NCBI GenBank assembly: GCA_028293225.1
Contig: JAQGPE010000560.1
Location: 1-13,406 of the forward strand
Source: Akkermansiaceae bacterium
GTDB lineage: Bacteria > Verrucomicrobiota > Verrucomicrobiia > Verrucomicrobiales > Akkermansiaceae
Direction: 5' to 3'
DNA: 13,406 nt
Positions 1-6,076 of the stretch are shown here, piece after piece. Every line of letters begins with the position of its first letter. Positions within the stretch are counted from its first letter, which is position 1. The notes beneath the pieces were generated by a model. It saw nothing but the letters and a program-made list of their open reading frames with translations, searched no databases and was not told the DNA's origin. A program made the translations under genes and the position numbers.

Positions 1-40
1 CGTCGCCAATGCGAACGGAACTCCGGGCGTAGAAATTTCA
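1..40 (+). other. Unresolved edge sequence, possibly the 3' end of an upstream gene
   Basis: The first 40 bases lie before a terminator-type hairpin whose stronger T-tract faces the plus strand, so a plus-strand gene may end here. The third plus frame reads a short tail and stops at TAG 30-32, just before the hairpin, which would fit. The second plus frame stays open through the hairpin to a TGA near 109 and also looks peptide-like. Too little sequence is present to choose, and no product can be named. Confidence 0.2.
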
Positions 41-74
41 AAACCGCAGGTGAGCGATTCACCCGCGGTTTTTT
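41..74 (+). terminator. Rho-independent terminator, probably bidirectional
   Basis: A 13-bp stem (41-53 against 59-71) with a single mismatch encloses the 5-base loop gcgat. On the plus strand the stem runs into six T residues. On the minus strand it ends in four T residues followed by an AT-rich stretch. It sits just downstream of the minus-strand gene ending at 122, so it can serve that gene as well as an upstream plus-strand gene. Confidence 0.75.
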
Positions 75-121
75 CGTCGGGAGGGTTGGCTCCCGGTCAG
101 AGTGATTGAGAGAAAGGACTC

Positions 122-622
122 TTAGACCAGCACCAGGCGGGAATCATTGTCCAGCTTGGCCTGGAGAGCTTCCCAGCCGCCGGGGTTCTGCAGGTTGAAG
201 ACCCGGAGATAAAGGGTCGCCACCTTTGGATCGTAGGCGGCGAGCAACTGATCGACCGCGGCATCCAGCTTGGCGGCGTCCAGCGTCTCCGGCAACTCGC
301 CTTCGACGGAGCCCTTGCCATCGTGCGGGATCTCCATGGCGTCGCAGAACTTGGCCAGCATTTCCTGGTTTCCGGCCATGAACCAGGCCTGGAGCAGGTG
401 CTCGCCGATCACGCCGGCCATCTTCGACTGCAGGCTCTTCAACAGCCACGCGTATTGATCCGGCACGGACTTCTTCTGGATGAAGGCCAGCCGCATCTTG
501 CGGCTCTGGGCGATCGTCGCGAGGGCCGAGCGGTAGACGTTCCGGTCATTCTGGCGAAACCAGTCGAACATCTGGGTGATGAGGGCGGGATCGGCGGCGC
601 TGTAGAGTTCGTAGGCTTTCAC
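122..622 (-). CDS. Hypothetical helical protein, 166 aa
   Basis: I do not recognise this protein family. The frame runs from a GTG at 622-620 to a TAA at 122. It stays open upstream only by crossing the tRNA gene antisense, so the longer reading with an ATG near 895 is not credible and the GTG just inside the tRNA promoter region is preferred. The product looks cytosolic: no signal peptide or membrane segment is visible. It appears mostly alpha-helical, with an N-terminal part rich in Arg/Lys and aromatic residues (MFDWFRQNDR around 18-27) and an acidic C-terminal third. It might be a helical-repeat or protein-binding domain, but no motif supports a function. No Shine-Dalgarno sequence is seen. 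The gene is divergent from the tRNA gene and ends before the hairpin at 41-74. Confidence 0.6.
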   Translation of the reverse strand: MKAYELYSAADPALITQMFDWFRQNDRNVYRSALATIAQSRKMRLAFIQKKSVPDQYAWLLKSLQSKMAGVIGEHLLQAWFMAGNQEMLAKFCDAMEIPHDGKGSVEGELPETLDAAKLDAAVDQLLAAYDPKVATLYLRVFNLQNPGGWEALQAKLDNDSRLVLV

Positions 623-699
623 GGCGGAAGATTGCGGTCGCGCGCATCCAAGCCGGTCACGGCGGCTCTGCCAAAGTTTAAATGTCTGGCATCCGCCGG

Positions 700-747
700 T
701 TTTGACTTTTGCCGGGGCATGCCCTACGAATCGCCCGGCAGTCAAAA
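700..747. repeat. Interrupted inverted repeat overlapping the tRNA promoter
   Basis: TTTTGACT at 700-707 matches AGTCAAAA at 740-747 as a perfect 8-base inverted repeat. Inside it GCCGGG (711-716) pairs with CCCGGC (734-739), leaving a 3-base bulge (708-710) and a 17-base centre. The outer arm contains the -35 element and the other arm ends exactly at the base before the tRNA. It could be an operator, or chance in GC-rich DNA. Confidence 0.45.
702..730 (+). promoter_or_regulatory. Sigma-70-type promoter of the tRNA-Arg gene
   Basis: TTGACT (702-707) and TACGAA (725-730) are separated by 17 bases, the usual spacing for the housekeeping sigma factor. The predicted start near 737 lies about 11 bases before the tRNA 5' end, which suits a short leader removed by RNase P. 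The -35 matches the consensus at five of six positions. The -10 is weaker. Confidence 0.6.
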
Positions 748-821
748 GTACCCGTAGCTCAGTTGGATAGAGCATCCGCCTTCTAAGCGGACGGTCGCTG
801 GTTCGAATCCAGCCGGGTATG
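748..821 (+). tRNA. tRNA-Arg (anticodon UCU)
   Basis: A full cloverleaf can be folded by eye. The acceptor arm is 748-754 against 814-820 with a G-U pair at its end. The D arm is gctc/gagc. The anticodon stem tccgc/gcgga encloses the loop cttctaa, with anticodon TCT at 782-784. The T arm is gctgg/ccagc with loop ttcgaat, and the discriminator base is G821. The 3' CCA is not encoded, so it must be added by CCA-adding enzyme. It decodes AGA, a codon expected to be rare in this GC-rich genome. Confidence 0.95.
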
Positions 822-823
822 CT

Positions 824-857
824 TTCACCTTTTACCGAAGATTGCTTCGGAAGTGAA
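824..857 (+). terminator. Hairpin just after tRNA-Arg, possible terminator or processing site
   Basis: A perfect 6-bp stem CCGAAG/CTTCGG (835-840 and 845-850) with loop attg lies 13 bases after the tRNA. Flanking ttcac (824-828) and gtgaa (853-857) can extend it past an internal loop. No T-tract follows, so it is not a canonical Rho-independent terminator. It may mark the 3' end of the tRNA precursor. Confidence 0.4.
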
Positions 858-956
858 CGGCACATGGCGCCCCATGGCATGGCGCGTCCCGCCATTCAGG
901 CGGCGTGTTCGACCCGGAGCCGGTCCCCGGATTGGGTCAGAATCGCTCCTTTCCAT

Positions 957-988
957 AAAAGAGCCGGAGCGCACTCACGCCCCGGCTC
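957..988 (-). terminator. Rho-independent terminator of the alpha-L-rhamnosidase gene
   Basis: GAGCCGG (961-967) pairs with CCGGCTC (982-988), and an inner gcg/cgc pair (969-971, 978-980) extends the stem past one mismatch. Read on the minus strand, the stem is followed directly by TTTTAT. It lies about 35 bases after the stop codon at 1022 and closes the minus-strand cluster. The remaining bases between the tRNA hairpin and this site show nothing else I can support. Confidence 0.8.
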
Positions 989-1021
989 CTCTCGATGACC
1001 AAATACCCCAGGAAACTCGAC

Positions 1022-4000
1022 TCAAGGAAAGACGGCCCGATAGAACCGTGCCGCGGGCAGCGCGGCCGCGTCGGTCATTTCAAAGCGGCCATCCTCCCCG
1101 GCCTGGACGGTCGCGCGGGTCGTCCAGGCCGCCTCGCCATCCATGGTCTCGCTCGACTGAATGCGGTAGATGCGCCCCGGCACGCCGGAGAAAACCACCT
1201 GCAGGGACCGGTCCGGCAGCGCCGTGATCGACACCGCCGTCTGCACCGGCGCACCCGCCGGGATGATGCCGACCTGCACGGTGCGGGTGAAGACTCCGCC
1301 CGCCGCGTCACGAATCACATACGTGAAGGAATCCGGCCCGGTGCTGCCGGCCGGCGGCGCGTAGTGGATCATCCCGTTCACCACCGTGATCGCCGCCCCA
1401 TTTACGCTCAACGGACCTGCGGAAACGAACTCATACGGACCGCTCCCATCGTTGGCCAACAGCGTCGCAATCCGCAGATCCAGCGGCGTGCCGGAATCGT
1501 GCGAAACCTCATCCGTGCCCGGCTCCGTGACCGAGCCCGTCGTGAAGGAATACCGCCCCGCTCCGACTGCGAACTTTGCGGCGCCGCCCTCCATGCCCAG
1601 CGCGGTGATGCCCTCGACCTGCGCCACCGGCACGCCCGACTCCATCACCTCATCCACGCTGCCAGCCGGGACGTAGATCGTCGCCGTGGTATTCGCCGGG
1701 ATGGTCGTGTTCAGCACAAAGCCGCCGGTGTATTTCCGCCATGAGCTTTCGATCAGGCCATTCATGGAAACGAAGCTGCCGGCCGCGCTGCTCATCGTCC
1801 CGCCGGGCTGCGGGCGGATCACGATCTTCTTGTAGCCCGCCGAGTCGGCCTCCTGATCGATGCCCGCCACGGAGCTGTAGAGCCACTCGCCGCAGGAGCC
1901 GAGCGAGTAGTGGTTGAAGGAATTCATCGCCGGTGTCTGGAAGCCCGCATCCGGCGTCCAGCCGTCCCAGCGCTCCCAGATCGTGGTCGCGCCGTTCCTC
2001 ACCGAGAACAGCCAGGACGGAAAAGTGTCCTGCGTCAGCAGCTCGTAGGCGGTCTCATTCTTCCCGCCGCCGGTCAACGCCGGCAGCAGATAGCTGACCC
2101 CCACGAAGCCGGTCGAGAGATGATTGCCCTTCGCGATCACATCGTTTTCCAGCAGCGTCGCCACCTTCGGCTTCAGCGCGTCGGACAGCAGCTCGAACTT
2201 CAGCGCCATCGCATACGCGCACTGGGTGTTCGTCGCGGTGGTGTTGAAGACGCCGGTGGTTTGATTCACATACTTGTTGTTGAAGGCCGTCTTGATGGTC
2301 TGGAAAAGGGCCTCGTAGGTGGCCGCGTCCGCCGTATTTCCCAGCGCCGCCGCCGCCTTCGCCACCAGCCGGGTCGAGTAGGCATAGTAGGCGGTGCCGA
2401 TCAGTTCCTTGTCGGTGTCCACGCCGATCGACAGCCAGTCGCCGTAGTCCGAGCCACGGCCGCGATCGCGAATCGAGTTCAGCGAGTTGGTCTTGCAGTA
2501 GGCGATCCACGACTTCATGGCCGCATAGTTGTTCGCCAGGATCTGCTTGTCCCCGTAAGCTTGGTAAATGGTCCACGGACAGATGACCACCGCATCGGCC
2601 CACGCCGGGGTGCCGTAGCTGACGGTCACCTGCGGGGCCACGTCCGGCACCGCGCCGGTCGTCAACTGGTCGTCGGTCAGGTCGGCCAGCCACTTGGTGT
2701 GAAAGGCGGCGATGTCGGCATTGTAAGTGGCCGTCTTCACGAAGACCTGCGCATCGCCGGTCCAGCCCAGCCGCTCGTCGCGCTGCGGGCAGTCGGTCGG
2801 CACGCTCAGGTAGTTGCCGCGCTGACCCCACTTGATGTTCGACATCAGCTGGTTGATCGAGCCATCGGAACAGGCGAAATCCCCCGTCTCCGCCGTGTCC
2901 GAAGCGAACACGATGCCGGTGACCGCATCCAGCCCCGGCTGCGTCGCCAGTCCGGTCAGCTCCACATACTGGAAGCCGTGAAAGGTGAATTTCGGGGTCC
3001 AGATTTCGTCGCCGGTGCCCTTGCAGATGTAGGTGTCGATCGCCACCGCCGTGCGCAGGTTCGCGGTGTAGACGGTGCCCGCCGGGCCATCGGAGCCTGC
3101 GCCGCCCGTGTTCAGGCGCTCGCCATGACGCAGCGTGATCCTGGTCCCGGCCGGCGCATTGACCTTCAGCCGCAGCACGCCGACCATGTTCTGGCCCATG
3201 TTGAAAGTCCACTTGCCCGGCGCGGGCTGGCTGACGGTCTGCGGCGTGATCTCCATCAGTTGCCGCACCGGCTCCATGCGCTGCCCGCTGATCGGCCGCT
3301 GCGCCTCGCCGCGCAGGATCACCGGGGTCCAGTCGGCGTCGCTGACGGCCGCAGTGCTCCAGCCGGCCACCTCCTTGCGCGCATCGTAGTCCTCACCCAC
3401 CTGCACGTCGGTCGCCAGGATCGGGCTCTGGGCCATCTTCCAGGTGCCATCGGTGACGATCTTTTCGGTACTACCATCCTGGTAGGTCACCTCCAGCTGC
3501 GCCATCAGCCCGGAACTGCCGCCCCAGTACTGGAACAGGGAACCGACCTTGCCGGAGTAGTAGCCATTCGCCACCTGCGCGCCCAGCACATTGGCCCCGC
3601 TGGCCAGTTGCCCGGTCACGTCATAGGCCTGGTAGTTCAGCCGCTTGGTGTAGTCGGTCCACTCCGGCGCCAGCGTGTGGTCGCCCACCCGCGTGCCGTT
3701 CAGTTGCAGCTCGTAAAGGCCCAGCGCGGTGGCGTAGAGCGTCGCACTGCGGACCGGCTTGGTGAGGGTGAAGGATTTCCGCACATACGGCAGGTTGTTC
3801 GCCTGCGCCAGGTCGCCGGGAAAAGTGAAGCCTCTGTTCTCCGGGACGAATTTCACCCAATTCTTGCCATCGCGAGTGAACTCCAGCCTCAGGCGTTTGA
3901 CGTTGCCCAGGGAGGGATCCGTGCCGCCAAAAGTCGCGTTGTTCACGGTGAGGCTGTATCCCCCGCCCGCTCCCAGCGTGTTCAATTTCGCCAGCACGTC

Positions 4001-5095
4001 CACGGAGGTGCCGCTGCCATTGGCCGCCTCGTAGCGGGCGGCCGTCAGCGCCGCGACCACCGGCCTCGGCAGGTCGATCGGGTAGTTGAAAGTCGTGTTC
4101 TCCGCCTTGATCAACACCCCCGGCACGCCATTGGCGGTGTAGTTGATCCGCAGTTGCTTCACCTGGTTCGGCGCCGGGTCCGGGCCAAAGGCGGCATTGC
4201 TCACCTGCACAGTGTACGGGCCTGCGGGCTTGGAGGTCAGCACCGTGGTGACATCGCGGAAGGCCGTCGCGGGGTTGGCCACCGACTCGTAGCGGGCGCT
4301 GGTCACCACCGCGTTGGTCGCCCCCTGCAGATCGCCCGGCAGCAGCACGCCGCTGTCTTCGCCAAAGGTCTTGCTGAAGGTCACTCCGCCCAGTTGGTAC
4401 TGGATGTACAGTTCCTTCCTGATGTTGTAGGCCGGGTCGCTGCCAAAGGTGCCATTGTTCACCGAGATGGCGTAGGTCCCCTCCCCCAGCATCCCGATCA
4501 GCCTGGCCTTCACATCCAGCGCGCCGGTTCCCGTGGTGCCGCGGTAGCTGGCAGCCAGGATCACCGGGATCGCCGCGCCGGGATCCGCCGGCGGAGAGAC
4601 GATGGTGCCGTCGATCCATTTCGCGGTCCAGTCGCTGTTCTGCAGCAGACCCACGCTCCACTTCGCCGGGACGCTCCACGCGGAAGCCGCACCGTCCTTG
4701 TCCCACGAGCGGACCTTCCAATACGCCACCGCGCGCGAACCCATCGCCGCGCCGCCGTAGGCGATCTGGCTGGTTGTATCGCCGGTCATTTTGCCGCTGT
4801 CCCACAGATCGCCGCTGTCGGCTGCCAGCAACTCCGGCGTCGAGGCGACGATGACCTGCCAGGCGGTCTGGCGGTCGCCGCGGGTCAGGGAATCCACCAG
4901 CCAGGAAAGCCGCGGCTTCGCCTGGTCCAGGCCGATCGGGTCGACCAGGTACTCGCTGCGGAGCTTGCTGACCTGGAGCACCGCGTCGGCACGCAGGGTG
5001 GCAGCCGCGGTGGTGAAGAGCGCGGCCGCTGCGACCGGCCAGAAAGGATTCCCGCGGAGGCGCCGGGCCAGAGGAGAGACGGTGGACAAGGGCAT
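1022..5095 (-). CDS. Secreted GH78 alpha-L-rhamnosidase with three inserted tandem repeats
   Basis: This enzyme should hydrolyse terminal alpha-L-rhamnose from polysaccharides or glycosides outside the cytoplasm. The 1357-aa product starts at ATG 5095, chosen because an Arg-containing n-region, a hydrophobic core (19-33) and an ADA-type cleavage site near 36-38 follow. An upstream in-frame extension shows no signal-like start and crosses the hairpin at 5164-5198. Domains in order: N-terminal beta-sandwich (about 39-163), three tandem repeats (178-429), the substrate-side GH78 N domain (436-605; LGLYELQLNGTRVGD), a beta-sandwich (615-730), the alpha6/alpha6 catalytic barrel (735-1085), a C-terminal beta-sandwich to 1187, a cadherin/Ig-like domain (1190-1276) and a YRI/FYR module (1284-1357). 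The hallmark DCPQRDERLGWTGD is at 768-781. By analogy with characterised GH78 enzymes, E774 should be the acid and E1041 (WERWDGW) the base. The catalytic part is intact, and it is longer than most GH78 proteins because of the insert and tail domains. Confidence 0.93.
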   Translation of the reverse strand: MPLSTVSPLARRLRGNPFWPVAAAALFTTAAATLRADAVLQVSKLRSEYLVDPIGLDQAKPRLSWLVDSLTRGDRQTAWQVIVASTPELLAADSGDLWDSGKMTGDTTSQIAYGGAAMGSRAVAYWKVRSWDKDGAASAWSVPAKWSVGLLQNSDWTAKWIDGTIVSPPADPGAAIPVILAASYRGTTGTGALDVKARLIGMLGEGTYAISVNNGTFGSDPAYNIRKELYIQYQLGGVTFSKTFGEDSGVLLPGDLQGATNAVVTSARYESVANPATAFRDVTTVLTSKPAGPYTVQVSNAAFGPDPAPNQVKQLRINYTANGVPGVLIKAENTTFNYPIDLPRPVVAALTAARYEAANGSGTSVDVLAKLNTLGAGGGYSLTVNNATFGGTDPSLGNVKRLRLEFTRDGKNWVKFVPENRGFTFPGDLAQANNLPYVRKSFTLTKPVRSATLYATALGLYELQLNGTRVGDHTLAPEWTDYTKRLNYQAYDVTGQLASGANVLGAQVANGYYSGKVGSLFQYWGGSSGLMAQLEVTYQDGSTEKIVTDGTWKMAQSPILATDVQVGEDYDARKEVAGWSTAAVSDADWTPVILRGEAQRPISGQRMEPVRQLMEITPQTVSQPAPGKWTFNMGQNMVGVLRLKVNAPAGTRITLRHGERLNTGGAGSDGPAGTVYTANLRTAVAIDTYICKGTGDEIWTPKFTFHGFQYVELTGLATQPGLDAVTGIVFASDTAETGDFACSDGSINQLMSNIKWGQRGNYLSVPTDCPQRDERLGWTGDAQVFVKTATYNADIAAFHTKWLADLTDDQLTTGAVPDVAPQVTVSYGTPAWADAVVICPWTIYQAYGDKQILANNYAAMKSWIAYCKTNSLNSIRDRGRGSDYGDWLSIGVDTDKELIGTAYYAYSTRLVAKAAAALGNTADAATYEALFQTIKTAFNNKYVNQTTGVFNTTATNTQCAYAMALKFELLSDALKPKVATLLENDVIAKGNHLSTGFVGVSYLLPALTGGGKNETAYELLTQDTFPSWLFSVRNGATTIWERWDGWTPDAGFQTPAMNSFNHYSLGSCGEWLYSSVAGIDQEADSAGYKKIVIRPQPGGTMSSAAGSFVSMNGLIESSWRKYTGGFVLNTTIPANTTATIYVPAGSVDEVMESGVPVAQVEGITALGMEGGAAKFAVGAGRYSFTTGSVTEPGTDEVSHDSGTPLDLRIATLLANDGSGPYEFVSAGPLSVNGAAITVVNGMIHYAPPAGSTGPDSFTYVIRDAAGGVFTRTVQVGIIPAGAPVQTAVSITALPDRSLQVVFSGVPGRIYRIQSSETMDGEAAWTTRATVQAGEDGRFEMTDAAALPAARFYRAVFP
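3809..4564 (-). repeat. Three tandem protein repeats of about 80 aa within the rhamnosidase
   Basis: Three units are coded at 4328-4564, 4070-4312 and 3809-4060 (protein residues 178-256, 262-342, 346-429). Each contains in the same order an A.RYE or ASYRG start, a DV..(K/V)L helix-like segment, a Tyr-Ala/Thr/Ser-hydrophobic strand ending SVNNGTFG, VSNAAFG or TVNNATFG, an acidic DP, a basic K.L.(I/L).(Y/F) strand, and a closing PGDL or PIDL. The pattern recalls the DUF3395-type domain seen as an accessory in some bacterial glycosidases, but that name is my inference. The repeats diverge clearly at protein level, so the duplication is not recent. Confidence 0.85.
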
Positions 5096-5163
5096 GCGCG
5101 TGGGGATTTTCTTCAGAGCGGTTTTTCGGTCGAAACAGGAGCTTTCAGAGAGTGCTACGGGAA

Positions 5164-5198
5164 GAAGGCCACCGGTACTATCAGTACCGGTGGCCTTC
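5164..5198 (-). terminator. Perfect 16-bp hairpin between the PEP-CTERM and rhamnosidase genes
   Basis: Bases 5164-5179 and 5183-5198 are exact inverted complements around a 3-base loop. On the minus strand the stem is followed by TTCCCG rather than a T-tract. It lies 21 bases after the PEP-CTERM stop and 68 bases before the rhamnosidase start. It can act as a terminator, an attenuator that lowers rhamnosidase expression, or a 3'-end stabiliser. The sequence cannot decide. Confidence 0.65.
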
Positions 5199-5219
5199 AC
5201 CCTTGAAGACGAAGTCGGA

Positions 5220-6011
5220 TTAGCGACGCCGCCGCACCACGCCGGCCAAAGCTCCCACCGCGCAAAGGATCGACAGACTCGGCTCGGGAACCGTATAGGC
5301 GGCAAGCTCCATGGCTCCGTTGTAGCCATTGCGGCCGCCGAAGAAATCGAACTTCAGGTTGGTGATCGCCGCTCCGCCGGCGAGGGTGCCGGTGTCATCG
5401 CTGATGGTGACCATGTTGGTCACGGCTCCGTCTCCGCCGATCCATTTGCTGAAGGTCTTGGTAGGATCGTTTCCGGCGGTGCCAACCGTGGTCAGGTTCT
5501 GGCGGGCCGGGTCGCCGACCAGCGAGTAGTGCGGGGCGGCTGGATCGAACAGCAAGGTGTAGTTTGCTCCGTTGTCCGTGGAGTAGGAGACATTGAAAAG
5601 GACGTCCGAGCGCGCCCCGTCCGTCCATCCGCCATAATAGACGATCGATGACAGCTGTTTGGGGCCGAGAAGGGAAAAGATCACCTGGGTTCCGCCGGTT
5701 CCGCCCACCGTCGCCAGTACCGGTTTGGTCAGTGGGCTGATCCCGTCGGTGAGGTTGCCAATGGCGCCGCTGCCTGCTTCGACGCCGAAATTACCGGTCG
5801 AAGAAGTCGCACTCAGTCCATAGAGAACGTTGTTGGTGGTGGTGAAACTGTTGGTCCAGAAATCGGGATTGGTATTGGACCCGCCGCCACCGCTTTGCGG
5901 GTAATAAACCGAATCGGTTTCGAGCGAGTTGATGACCGTGGCGGCCGTGAGGTTCGTCACCGGTGCCATCGCCACAAGGGCGAGGAGTAACAGGGGGAGG
6001 TTATTCTTCAT
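5220..6011 (-). CDS. PEP-CTERM sorting-domain protein with a discoidin-like body
   Basis: A 263-aa exported protein probably anchored at or released onto the cell surface. A signal peptide (MKNNLPLLLLALVAMAP, cleavage near 23-24) is followed by a Ser/Thr/Gly-rich body. The C-terminus has VPEPS (241-245), a hydrophobic segment (246-259) and the terminal run RRRR, the PEP-CTERM signal recognised by exosortases. The body has features of F5/8C (discoidin) jelly rolls: NLTDG (86-90), QVIFSL (109-114), a strand with SYSTDNGANYTLL (142-154), and a closing NGYNGAMELAAY (228-239). Carbohydrate binding is therefore a guess, not seen. The start at ATG 6011 is chosen because the signal peptide follows at once and an A-rich stretch, common before starts in such bacteria, precedes it. 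The gene lies 65 bases after the lectin-domain gene and 124 bases before the rhamnosidase gene, probably in one transcription unit. Confidence 0.85.
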   Translation of the reverse strand: MKNNLPLLLLALVAMAPVTNLTAATVINSLETDSVYYPQSGGGGSNTNPDFWTNSFTTTNNVLYGLSATSSTGNFGVEAGSGAIGNLTDGISPLTKPVLATVGGTGGTQVIFSLLGPKQLSSIVYYGGWTDGARSDVLFNVSYSTDNGANYTLLFDPAAPHYSLVGDPARQNLTTVGTAGNDPTKTFSKWIGGDGAVTNMVTISDDTGTLAGGAAITNLKFDFFGGRNGYNGAMELAAYTVPEPSLSILCAVGALAGVVRRRR

Positions 6012-6076
6012 GTGTTTTTCTGGTGTGTTTTTTTCGTGCGATGCTGAGGGGTCTCGTTGCCGGGGGATCGGTCGAT

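Noticed and set aside
623..895. Extension of the 166-aa gene across the tRNA to 895
   Set aside because: It would translate the antisense of tRNA-Arg. This is chance openness, not a gene.
748..990. tRNA-Arg as an integration site of a mobile element
   Set aside because: No integrase, no direct repeat of the tRNA 3' end and no change in base composition was seen near it.
1910..5206. A 1098-codon plus-strand open frame opposite the rhamnosidase gene
   Set aside because: It is rich in Arg, Gly, His and Val in a way typical of the antisense of a GC-rich gene, shows no domain, and lies wholly over a well-supported GH78 gene.
5096..5329. N-terminal extension of the rhamnosidase frame to 5329
   Set aside because: It would overlap the end of the PEP-CTERM gene and read through the perfect hairpin at 5164-5198. 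The signal peptide begins at 5095.
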